A stretch of 40,215 nucleotides of DNA from Chlamydomonas sphaeroides (lineage: Eukaryota; Chlorophyta; Chlorophyceae; Chlamydomonadales; Chlamydomonadaceae), in NCBI GenBank assembly GCA_001662425.1, contig BDDC01000851.1, forward strand, positions 1,252 through 41,466, given 5' to 3'. A model generated the notes under the pieces. That model searched no databases. It saw only the letters and a list, made by a program, of their open reading frames with translations, and was not told the DNA's origin. Both the position numbers and the translations under genes were made by a program. This document shows, piece by piece, positions 1-10,300 of this stretch; the first letter of the stretch is position 1, and each line of letters starts with the position of its first letter.

Positions 1-498
1 AGCGTCATACCTAACAAGCTCAGCCAGCCGTGCCCCCGGCGAGCAGTGGCCCGCCTGGCCACCTCGCCAAGGTAGACCGGCGCTCTGGACATCCTGGCAT
101 GAAGCAAGGAAGGCCTGGCCTTACAAGCTCAGGTTCTTTGCACGGGCATGAATTCCTCACAACCCCATGGCTCAAGGACGCCCGCTAACCGGTCGGGTTG
201 CTGAGCACCTGGGGTGCCAGAACGGTTGTTGCAAGGTGGTCTCTGCTCCTCTCCTGGCATCCTTCTGGTTGTAATTGGAACCCCATGGCTCCCGGCGGCA
301 GATCCACAGGCGCCCTGTCCAGTGACAGTCCTCACAGTCGGCCACATTCCGTGGCATGTGGCGCGGCCCTGTGCAGGCCCCCCTGGCCCTGTAGACCGTC
401 CCGTGCCGCGCTAGGCAGGGCTATGGTCTTTCAGGTGCGCCTGCTTGGCCCTGTCCTGGCTGCGCACTCTGCCCGTGTTCGGGAGGGCGTGCCGAGGG

Positions 499-615
499 CT
501 CACGGCGGGCCCCCCGGCTGTTTCAGGTGGCGGAAATACCGTAAGGGGGGCAAAATCCTCACGGCGGGCCCCCCAACTGTTTCCAGGTGGCGGAGATACC
601 GAAAGGGGGGCAAAC
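499..615 (+). repeat. Two-copy direct tandem repeat, period about 59 bp
   Basis: Copy 1 (about 499-557) and copy 2 (about 558-615) share the same order of blocks: CTCACGGCGGGCCCCCC, CTGTTT, CAGGTGGCGGA, ATACCG and AAGGGGGGCAAA. They differ by a few substitutions and a one-base indel. The repeat ends about 10 bases from the tRNA-like sequence at 626-736. Confidence 0.85.
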
Positions 616-625
616 GGGAACTTTT

Positions 626-736
626 GACGAGGATGGGATTGATCCCACGCCCTTTTGGGCTAGTATTTCCTGTGCGTGGTGGCATCCTTCGCTGCTGCCC
701 TGAAATAATGGCCCTAAACCGCTCGGCCACCTCGTC
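626..736 (-). tRNA. Serine-tRNA-like sequence (type II cloverleaf, probably a pseudogene or SINE head)
   Basis: Read on the minus strand this starts GACGAGG and ends CCTCGTC, a perfect 7-bp acceptor stem. It is followed by a D-arm-like TGGCCGAGCGGTTTAGGGC, a long variable arm that pairs GCCC with GGGC around AAAA, and a T-arm-like GTGGGATCAATCCCAT. The acceptor, D and T arms closely resemble eukaryotic tRNA-Ser(GCU). The anticodon region is abnormal: TATTTC and GAAATA could pair, but they flank about 30 nt, and no normal seven-base loop with U33 appears. The T arm is one base short. An intron-containing tRNA is possible. A degenerate tRNA, or the tRNA-derived head of a SINE, fits better. Confidence 0.5.
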
Positions 737-1033
737 TACGCAGATACAAACGCTAGTAGAAAGCTGCCATAAAGCGCAAGCGTGCCTGCGCGTGCCGCGC
801 TTTCGGGGCACGAGCCGACCGGGTGGATCGGACTTCATGGGTGGATCGCCGGCGTCTTCGTCGCTGGTTGGGGGCTGGGCGTGCTCACCCCAGCCGCGCG
901 CGCCGCACTGTGCTATTGCTTGGATTGGTTCGTCTCGCCTGCGGGTGCTGCGGTGTGCTGTGTGGCGTGCATGATCTGATTCTGTGCGCATCGATGTGTG
1001 GAGGGATAGCTCTACTCCTCCTGCGGGGGGCGC

Positions 1034-1610
1034 TGTAACAAACTCTTCTTCTCTTGGGGCACGCGGACGATTTGCATGGACATGGGCGGGCGCAGGGGCC
1101 CGGCGGCCAACTTGTCTGGACTCTCACACACCAACAATCGCGGACGGAAGACGTTTGCGGCGGCCGCCCGCTGCTCACGGTTGGGGACGCCAGCCGGTCC
1201 GTTTCCCTGGACGCGTGAGCGCCGGATACCGTGCTGCCTTCGCGTACTTTCGTTTTTTGTGAGCGTCCGGGTCTTTGCCGCGTTTCATGCCTACGACCAT
1301 GGGGCGGCCGCAGCCGCGCCTGCTCGCCCCGCGCTTTGGGCGGCCGCTGCCAACGTTCGCAGCGAGCGCCATGCAGGGGCTCCGCCGCGGTGTCGGAGCC
1401 GCGGGCCAGCAGGCGTGCTGCCTTCGCGTACTTTCGCTTTCTGTGGTCTGCTACACATCCAGGGGGTGGCCACCATTCATTAACCAGCGTGGAAGTCAGA
1501 GTTTGGGGTGGCTGGTGCCTCGCTCAGCGGGCGGGCGGCCGGTCCAGCTGTCTGAGTGGCGAGAGGCGGAGAGTGCGTTGCGTGCTTCCGGTCCGCAGCT
1601 GCCTACGGCG
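1034..1610 (+). repeat. Dispersed repeat family, copy A
   Basis: Blocks found here recur in the same order on the opposite strand at about 24590-24815. They are TGTWACAAACTCTTCTTCT (1035-1053), a block with CGAGCGCCATG then GGGGCTCCGCCGC then GGAGCCGCGGGCCAGCAGG (about 1363-1412), and GCGGGCGGCCGGTC followed by TCCGGTCCGCAGCT (about 1529-1603). Spacing differs between copies, so insertions or deletions have occurred. A second motif, GTGCTGCCTTCGCGTACTTTCG, occurs twice inside this copy (about 1230 and 1418). No transposase or reverse transcriptase can be read. A non-autonomous element is the likely explanation. Confidence 0.6.
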
Positions 1611-2667
1611 CGGCCTCGGGGGTAACCCCCACTGGGGCGCCCCCACCGCATGGGTGCGGCAGTTGCGGGCCGCTGACGGGTTGCGGACAAACCGGAGGCG
1701 CCCCGCGTGGCTGGCCTGCAAGGGGCGGACGGGTCCTCCGCCGGGCTAACTGGGTAGCGCGAAGCCGCGAACCGCATCGGTAAATCAGTTACAGGAATAG
1801 GTGCGTGGAGAGCTGCTCCGCCCCGCCGCTGCGCGGACGTGCGCCGGGCCGCCAACGCGAGCAGCGCGGCGGTGGAGCGCAGTGCGGCCTGTGCGACAGC
1901 GCGGCATGCCGCCGGCCCAGGAGGCATGCGGCGGGCTGCGGCGGCGCGCCGGGGCGCTGGCGCACGCGCACACACACGCAGCGTGGTGCTTACAGGAGGG
2001 GCCGCAGCCCAGTACGTGCCACTGCGGCTCCTTGCTGCCGCCGGGCGACCGCATCGCTCGCCGGCGCATGCGCATGCGCCCCCGCGGGCAAGCCTGCGCC
2101 CCGCCCCCGCGGGCAAGCACCCAAGCAGCCAGCAAGAGGCCACACCCGGCCCCTGCTTGACTCGCGCGCCGTTGAGGATCACAACACAGAACACCGTGAG
2201 ATACATCCCCTGCGCCGCGACCATTGACGGCCTCTGGCCACCTTCGGGCTGCGGGGCAGGCGCGGGCGGTGGAGCCCAGCGCCATGCCGGGGGGTCGGCC
2301 ATGGCTGCACGGCGCCCCGCAGCCAAGCCGCACCGCAGCGCAGCGCGGCGCAGGCGGCGATCGGAGCGCACCGCCCGTCAACGTTTGGCGCTAGTCAGAC
2401 CGATGGTCGACATAGCAAGTGGGGCGCTTCGCAGCTCCTCAGCATGGGGGCCAGCGCCCCCCGATGGCCGCACACACATCCGCGCCGCAGCGGCCACACG
2501 AGCCGAGCGAGGAGGCCGTAGCGGCCTAGCGCCGCATGCGGGGCAGCATCCCGAGGCCATGCCGCCGAGGACCTGCCTCGCGCTTCGCCCCGCCGTCCTG
2601 CCAGCCTAGCTAAGCTACCAGACTGCCTGGGGCCTAGCCCGGTCGCCTGCCTCGCAGCCTGCGCTGC

Positions 2668-2692
2668 CTCCCTGCCTGCCTGCCTGCCTGCG
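2668..2692 (+). repeat. CCTG microsatellite
   Basis: A short run of (CCTG) units embedded in a longer C/T-rich stretch. No gene context is evident. Confidence 0.8.
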
Positions 2693-3541
2693 GCCGCACG
2701 CACGCTACGCGTGTCGCCTTCCCTAGGGCACTGCACTGCGCCGCCTCCCTGGAACCCTCCCCACAAACTGCCCTAGCTCACTGCCTACACTGCTACTGCA
2801 CGACGACCTCGCCGAGCGGCAAATACCTACCCGAGTGACCTGCTCTACCGCTGCCCCCCTGGATGGAGCCTGCAGCTGACCTGACTGCCGCCTCCGTCGC
2901 ACCGCACCACGAAGCAAGAGCTGACCGTCATCTGCCTCAGGCGTCGCTGCGGATTGCACCGCGCCTGCCTGTCCGGAACTACGATCTACACGCGTGTCCG
3001 CCAACGCATCAATCTCCACTGGCGGCGACCGCCGCCGACTCGCTTAGACTTCTGCCTACCTGGCTATCCGCTGCATCTCCGCCCACATCTGTACTGTGCA
3101 CTACAACCCACTACAGACGACACCGGCAACAAAACTGTCGCCCTTAACATGATCCCTGGCAGGAGGCAAAGCAAGGAGCCGAAGCCCCATGCAAGCCCAA
3201 AGCGAGCCGCGCGCTGCCGCGGGGCCTTCGCACGCTTTCACATGTTCGCTAGCACTCGCGCACACATTCAGGCGCTCCGGACACCCAGGTCTCACGAGAA
3301 GACATAAGGGACTGCAACAAGATAGCGGCGCACGTCGCGCACACGGAAACATAAAAACACACACGGCTCCTGGTACTACTCGTCCTGCTCTCGCGGGGGG
3401 CCAACAGTGGCCCCTCATCGCCCGCATCCCACCGAAGGCGAGCTGGCCTGTCTCCTAGGGGCCTCCAAGGCCGGCGGCACTCCCGCCGCCCGCCCCTTGC
3501 CCACAAGGGGGCATTTGTGGCGTCCGTGTTGCACCGCCAGG

Positions 3542-6530
3542 CTATGCCGTGATCTGCAAGCGCACCGGCGGGGCCTCCAACCCCATTATCGCCGCCGCCA
3601 GCGCCTCCTCCGTCAGCTCGAGGCCGGACTCCAGAGCCGCCAGCGCCACCGCCGCCATGTCCGCCACGGCCACCGCCGCCGCCGCGCGCTCCCTGGCCGC
3701 CGCCGCCGCGGCCGCCGCCGCGTTGCGCGCCTTGCGCCGCTCCCAGTCGGTCATCTTGGGCCGCTGTGCGGAGGGCTCGCCGTTCTCGGGCTGGGGCGCA
3801 CCGAGGGAGTTGGGGCAGGGGGAGGCGGCGGAAGCCAATCTCACTCCGGCCCGCATGCCTAGCTCGTTGCAAATTGCAAGCAGCCCCACCCTGCCGGGCG
3901 TGTGTCTCACGGCCGTGCGAGCTGCCGAGCTGCCCCTGGCTGCGCAAGATCGCTGTGCGCCGGGCAGCCCGACGGACCGCCACCCCTCCACCACGCCCAG
4001 CGCCGTACCACCCCACACCCCCGCCGCCGCCACTGCATGCGACCCCCTGTGGCCGCAGCCCGCTGCCCCCGCCCCACCTGCCGCTCCTGCAGCGAGCTGT
4101 CGCGAGAGGGCACGTAGCGGTAGACGGAGACGCCGTTGACCTTGGTCAGCGTGTTGATGATGCCCTGGTCCATGCGGCAAGCCAGGCAGCGGGACACCTG
4201 TGGGGCGGCCGCACAGCGGCGGAGTGCCGAGGGGCGAGCAGGGGCAGCAGGGGAGAAGGGGGAGGATCAGCGCTCGCCAACCGCTGCACCGCATGCTCGT
4301 GTGGGCACACAGGCCGTGCCGACTGTCCGCCGTTGGCGCCCAAGAGAGCAGAGCTCCCACGGCGGCGGTGCCGGCAGCCGCTCACCTGCCGCTGCCAGCG
4401 CAGCAGCCCGGCCTTGTCGCCCGGCTGCGGGCGGCGGTCCAGCGCGGGCCCAAAGGCGGGGTCGGCTTCCACCGCCGCGTACACCTCCTTGACCGTGGCC
4501 TGCGGGGGAGGCGGGGGCGCGGAGCGAGGAGCGGCAGGCGTGATGGAGGCACGACGTGAGGTGGCGGTTGATGGCAGCGCAGACCTCGCTGCTGGCGGCT
4601 GCTGCCGCTGGGCACCGAACGGAGAGCGGCTGTGCGGGGCCCGCGGCAACCCAAGATCCCACGTTGCTGCCCCTCACCCAAGATCCTACACCCAAGATCC
4701 CACGTGGTTGCGACCTTGTTCAGCCCGCGAAGAGGCTGCCCCCCACCCAGTGCGGCCACCCACCGCGCAGTCGGGGAAGGTCTGCAGCAGCTCCTTGACC
4801 TTGCGGACCATGGGGTACGGCAGAGCCAGCTGCGGTACGGCAGTACGGAAGCGGGGGTAGGGGGCGTCGTCACCAGTGCATCCGCGAAACACACGCACCT
4901 TGCCGGCTAGCAGGCGCCCCGCAGGACACACGGCGGACAGGCCCCTGCACCCCCGCCTCCGTTCCCTTCCCCACCTGCCAGCTGCACCCACGCCCAGGGA
5001 CACGGCGCCCGCCTCACCCTGTTCACTACGCGCTCCTCAAAGTCAACGCCCGCCTGCGCCGCCTTTCGCAGCGTGCCGTACTTCTGCCGTACGCGCTGCA
5101 GCACACGCTCTCGGTCGGGCAGGCCGTCCCAGCCTGGATGGGCGGGCGGGGGCAGGCAGGGGGAGGCGGGGTCGGGTGGGGGAGTCGGGGGAAGGGGAAA
5201 CGCCGGTATCATGGGTGCAAAGCAGGGGGCCCGGGCCACTGGCACTTGCCGTGGCGACGAACATCGTCTCGGCCAAGCGAGCAACATGGGCACGAGCGGG
5301 CTGCGCACTGGCACGAGCGCACGACTCACCCAGCCGCGCGACCATCGCCGCGTAGTCAGGCCGGCCGTCCGGGTCCGTCGCCAGGTCGGACTTGGCCTTG
5401 TCGTACAAGTACGACAAGGCCTCCAGAGACCACTGCACGGGAGGCTCTGCCGCTTTGGCCTCCGCGTCTTGCCGGGGGCTCCGCGAGAGCGCGGCGTCGG
5501 CGGCGCTCCCACCGGCCTCCGCTGCCTGGCCGGCGGCCGCGGCCGTCGAGCGTGGGCTAGCGGCGCCAGCAGGGCCCGCGACGGCGGCGGCAGTGGGGCG
5601 GACCGCAGCCGGCGGCGTGACGGCAGCAGGCCTGGGTGCGGGCTTGGGGGCGGGCTTTGGCGCGGGCTTTGGCGCGGGCTTTGGCGCGGCGGAAGGGCCC
5701 GGCGCCGGAGCAGGAGCGGCCACGGGCGCCGGCCTAGCAGGCGACTCGGTCCCGGCACGCGTGCTGCTGCTCCGACCCGCCGGCTCCGCGGTTGCTGTCG
5801 CAGCACCCGGCTCGGCGGTTGCGGCACCCAAGCTTCGTGGCGCCGCCGCCGCCGGCACAGCGCCACCGTTGCCAGCAGTTGCGCTCGGCTGAGGCCCCGC
5901 CGGTGTCGTGGCCGTCGGTTGCGCCGCGGGCGTCACCGGCGGCGGCGCCGCCGGCTGAGGAGCCGACGCCGCTGGCGCCGTCACCGGCACCGACGGTGCT
6001 TTCACCGTCGGCTCGACGGCCCTGGCCGCCCCAGTGCTTGCGGCAGCGATGGCACTGGGAGAGGCGTATGCCGTCACGGGGACGCTCGCGACAGCGCCTG
6101 GCACCGCCGTCGACAGGGGACGGGGCGCCGACGCGGCCGCAGCGGCGCCGGTGGTGGTCGGCGGCGCCGCTGGTGGAGCCTTGGCGACGCCAGCGGCAGC
6201 TGCGGCAGAGGGTCTCGCCCGCGGACCTCCACGTCCAGGTTGCACGGACACGCTGAACCGGACCTTGCGGGCCGCGCCCCCAGCCAGCTGTCCGGCAGCC
6301 GCGGCTTCCAGCACTGAAGACATGTCCATCGGCGCGGCAGGCGCGGGTGGTGCCGCGATGTTGGTTTTGGCGGCGGCCCCGGATTCTAGCCGTTGACGTT
6401 TGATGTCTTGCATGTGATCCTCAGGGACGAGGTCGCTCGCAGCAGGCGCGGGCTTGGGGGGCGCAATGCTGCTGTCCATGCTGCCCATTGGCTCCTCAGT
6501 GATCGGCCCGGCATCGTTGCGAGGCGCCAT
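3542..6530 (-). CDS. Ala-rich, probably nuclear protein with C-terminal winged-helix-like domain (6 exons, 621 aa)
   Basis: Exons, 5' to 3': 6530-5330, 5133-5018, 4829-4764, 4499-4386, 4197-4078, 3790-3542. The frame closes exactly at 622 codons, and the start is the first ATG of exon 1. I do not recognise the family. Residues 1-350 are Ala/Pro-rich with an NLS-like KRQR (44-47), a KVRF (89-92) that fits the PP1-docking RVxF pattern, and a KPAP tandem run. A conserved-looking helical part begins near the end of exon 1 (WSLEALSYLYDKAKSDL). Exons 4-5 look like a winged-helix fold: helices, then NTLTKVNGVSVYRYVP as a possible wing. The tail is a poly-Ala helix rich in Arg and Glu. A DNA- or chromatin-binding role is inferred only. 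The gene model is much firmer than the function. Confidence 0.8.
5641..5690 (-). repeat. Coding 12-bp tandem repeat (Lys-Pro-Ala-Pro units)
   Basis: On the plus strand the unit GGCTTTGGCGCG repeats several times. On the coding strand this gives consecutive KPAP units inside exon 1 of the 3542-6530 gene. The repeat is a likely source of length variation between strains. Confidence 0.85.
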
Positions 6531-7307
6531 TTGAAGTGAGCTTCTGTATCTCCAAGGCCTGTAGCGCTGTTACACGGGCATGGAGTGCCGGTGCAAGGTC
6601 CGCATCGCGTACGCGCTTACGCGGCGAACATGGCCATACGTCGCTTTCGCGGTGTGCGCATATACAGTCTATCCGATGGGACTTTGGGGCGGCCGACGTA
6701 GGCTAAGGATGAGTTTGCGCCGCCAACGCAATTGCGATGGATTCGCTGTGTCCAGCGAGTGGCGCTGTTGAAGTTAGGCGGGTGAAACGTTGAGGAGGTT
6801 TGGTGTGTACACTTGTATGCAGAGCCTCGGCATCGCTTCCCCCGCATCGGGTTTGCGGCGGTCCGAGAGGCACCAGCTTCCCCCAGCCTGCCCCAGGCCC
6901 CCTGGTCCACTGGGGCCTGAGAGCTGCCAGAACCACGAAGCGACCGCCGCACCTAACGTCCACACGACATGCTGCCGTAGCCACCGTTTCTTCAACCGCA
7001 TGACCTCCAGTTCGGTCAGGTAATGCCGAATCGTCAAACCGTATTGGAAAGCTGTGCCTCCTGCCCCTGCCGCGCCCATGTCCGCCGACGCGCCTGTTGA
7101 CCCGCTGGGCCGCAGTTGGGGCCGCTGCAACCGCCCTGACTCGCCAGTCGCATGCACGCACGGCGCTTTGCCGCATCTCACCGCGCCCCACACGCCAAGC
7201 GCCCCCGGCGCGTTCCCGCTTGCATCCGGCCCACACCACGCCAACCCCCGCCATACCATCCTCATCCATTCACCGCCACGCCACGCCGCTTGCCGCCTCA
7301 CACCAGC
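6531..7307. other. Intergenic: promoter of the 3542-6530 gene and 3' UTR of the 7308-14628 gene
   Basis: I see no gene here. Both flanking genes are on the minus strand. A minus-strand TGTAA (TTACA at 6570-6574 on the plus strand) lies 734 nt past the upstream stop and only 40 nt before the next ATG. If it is used, the two transcripts nearly abut or overlap. That is an inference from the motif alone. Confidence 0.5.
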
Positions 7308-10300
7308 TTAGGCCTCTGCCGCCTGGTCCTGCTCCGCATCACCCACCGCCAACGCCGCCATCGCCACCACCGGAGCTGGCTGGTGCGCCGACAGAGTTGC
7401 GCTCAGGGCGGCCACGTCAGCAGCCTGGCGCTCCGCCACCGGACCCGGCGGCGGCGCATCGTTGTCGAGCACGGGGTTATAACCAACGCTGGCGGCGCCG
7501 CTGCCGGGGAAGCCCAGCGCGCCGCCGGCCGAGCCCAGCGGCGCGGCGGCCACCGCCGCGTTGTCTACAGCGGCGCGCAGCTCCGCCGCCGCCGCGGCCA
7601 CCTCACCGCCGCCGCCGCCAGCGTCGGTGTCGGTGCGGCCGGATGCCGCCGCCTGCTCGCAGGTGTCGGCCAGCTGCGCCGCCTCCCCCGGAAAGTTCTC
7701 GCTCGTCTCGTTGTCCAGCTCAAGACCCGTGACGGCGTCCATCGCCGCCGCCTCGGCGGCGGCGTCGGCAGGTATCACGCCAGGCGGAGGCGGCGGTGCC
7801 GGCGCAGCGGCGTCCGGGTCGGCGGCGTCGGGTGAGCCGGGCGCCGCCGACGCCGATGCCGTCAGGACTGTGGCGTTGCTGGGGCCAGCGAATGCGGCGG
7901 CGCCTCCTGCCGACGGCGCCGCGGGGTCGGCGGCGTGGCCGCCGCCGCCGGCGTGGTCTCCGTCGTCGCGGCTTGGGTCGTCGCCGCCGCCGCCGGTGGG
8001 CTCGCTGCCGTCCGCACCGGCCAAGTGCTCCGGGGCAATGCCGCGGGAGCTGAGCGCGGCCACCTCCGCTGCTTGCGCCTCCGCCACGGGGCCTGGCGGC
8101 GGCGCGTCATTGTCTAGGAGCGGGTCGTATGGGGCGACGGCTCCGCCACCGCCGACGCGACCACCACCACTATCAGCCACCTCAGCGGCGGCGGCGCCTC
8201 CGCCGACCGAAGCAGCAGCTGCCGGCGTCGCTGCCGTCGCATCTACACCACCCGTCTTGACGGCAACGGGACTACCCGGCACCGCCGCCGTCCGGACTGT
8301 GGCGTCGCTTGGCCCGGCCAGGACACCGGCCGGCTGCGCCGCGGAGTCGGCGTCGTGTCCGCGGTCGACGATGCTGGCGTTGCCGGCTGCACGGCTGGCG
8401 GCTCCATCACCGTTCGTGCCCGGAGGGCCCCCATCGGCAGCCTTAGCGGTGCTCAGGGCTGCGACTTCCTCCGCCTGGGCCTCGGCTGATGCACCCGGCG
8501 GTGGCGCGTCATTATCCAGGACAGGGTCGTACGAGCCACCTTCGGTGGTGCCGGCCACAGCCGTGGCAGCGGCACCGCTGCCGTCGGCGGCTGCCGCAGC
8601 CGGCGCCGCTGCAGCCGTGTTGTCCCCGCCGGCAGCGCCGTCGACGCTGCGGGCCCGGTCCTCGTCCATGCCAGCGGGCTCCCCGCCGGTGCTCTTGCGA
8701 ACGCTGAGCTCCGCCACCTCGGCGGCCTGCCCTTCCGCTACGGGGTCCGGCGGGGGCGCATCGTCGTCCATTACAGGATCGTAGGAGGCGCTGGCGGCGC
8801 CGCTACCTGCCGCCGCCGCGGCGGCATCTGCTGTGCCTGTGTCCGGCTGTGACGGCATGCCCAGCGGCGGCGCCGCCGCCGGCTCGCGCGCCAGCGGCGC
8901 CGCACCCGGGCTGGCCACCGCCGCCAACTTGCTAGCTGGTAGTGGCGGCGGCGGCAGCTCATCCGGTGCCGCAGGGGCCTCCTCGCCACGTACTGCCGCG
9001 CGCGCCGCCGCCAGCGCCGCCGTCGCCCCCGTAGCCAGGAGCGCCGCACCCTCCGCCACCTCCGGCGCCGCCGCAGCTGCGCCGTCCTCGTGCGGACCGC
9101 CAGTGGCGCCGCCAGGCAGCGTATCCTCTGCTGCCGCCAGCGCGTCCTCCGGCGCCGCCGCCGCCAGCGCCCGGGCCTCCGCCTCCGCCACCTTGGCATC
9201 CATCAGCGCCAGCATCGGCGCCGCCGCCGCTGCAGGGCTGACGGCGGTGGCAGCGCCGCCGCCATGGGCGCCATCCGTGCCGCCGCCGCCGCCCTCACCA
9301 CCACCGTCGATGCCTATGGTGGGCTCCGGCACGCGCGGTCGGAGGTGCTGGAAGCTGCGTGGCACCTCCGCCACCGCTGCCACCGGATCCGTGGCGTCCA
9401 TTGCCGCCGCCGACGGACCTGGTTCAGTGGCGCCGCCCACGGCAGCCGCTGGCGGCGCCGTCACGCCGCCGGCGCCCAGGAACGCTTCGTCGGCGAGCTT
9501 GGCGACCAGATCCAGGCCCGGCGCCGGTGGGGGAGCCGCCAACGGTGGTGCAGGGCCGCCACCAGCGCGCAGCTGTACCGCTGCCGGCGGCGATGTGAGG
9601 GACGCTGGTGGAGGGCCACCCTGGGACGCGCCGCCGGCAACGTCGGCGCGTGGCTCCGCCGTCACCGCCAGCAGGTGCTCCAGCAGCAGCTGCGGCGGCG
9701 ACAGCTGCGGCGGCTCCTCGCCACGCACGGCCGCCTCCGCCGCCGCCAGCGCCGCCGCCGCGCCCGTGGCCAGGAGCGCGACATCCTCGACCGCCTCCCG
9801 CGGCAGCGAGGCCATTGCCGCCAAGCCGACGTCGACGTCGGCCGCCGACGTCAACGCCGCCGGCAGCGCGACGCCGGCGGCCACGGCCGCCGCCAGCACC
9901 GCTTCGGGCTGCTCCCTAGACAGCCGCCGAACCTGCTCCGCAACCGCCTTGGCCCGCGCCAGCGCCACCAGCGGCGCCGCCGCGACGGCATCGGCGGCGG
10001 CGTCGCTGCCGCCGGCAGTGGTGCCGCCGCCGTCAGCCTCGTCCACGTCGGCGTCTTCCGGCGGCGCCTCGCCCGGCTCCGGCACGCGCGGGCGCAGGTG
10101 CTGGTAGCTGCGGGCCACGTCAGCCAGCTCCGAGAGGGTGGCGGGCGCGAGACTGTCGGTGTCGGCGGTCAGGGCCGACCGCAGCCTCGGCGGCACCGCC
10201 GCGCCGTCGACGTCGGCGACCGGCAGCAGCTTCCCGCCCTCTGCCAACTCCGCCGCCTGGGCCACCAGACGCAAGGCGCCAGACGGCGCCGCCGTCAGCG

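Larger units (their letters stand above)
1..3541. other. Gene-poor, repeat-containing stretch
   Basis: I can support no protein-coding gene here. Open frames exist on both strands, but they are low-complexity Arg/Ala/Pro frames of the kind that very GC-rich DNA produces by chance, and none shows a recognisable domain or a convincing exon chain. The stretch does hold a two-copy tandem repeat, a tRNA-like sequence, one copy of a dispersed repeat and a tetranucleotide microsatellite, listed separately. Its right end should contain the 3' UTR of the minus-strand gene that stops at 3542, but I see no TGTAA signal for that gene close by. Confidence 0.6.

Noticed and set aside
1839..2609. Plus-strand 256-codon frame and minus-strand 291-codon frame (1496-2371)
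   Set aside because: Overlapping frames on both strands with Arg/Ala/Pro composition, no motif, and non-ATG starts in places. They are not supportable as genes.
7561..8784. Long plus-strand open frame (407 codons) and its neighbour at 8833-10107
   Set aside because: Both lie antisense to the 1,089-codon last exon of the giant gene. GCC/GCG-rich DNA leaves stops rare in all frames, and these have no domain or organised repeats of their own.
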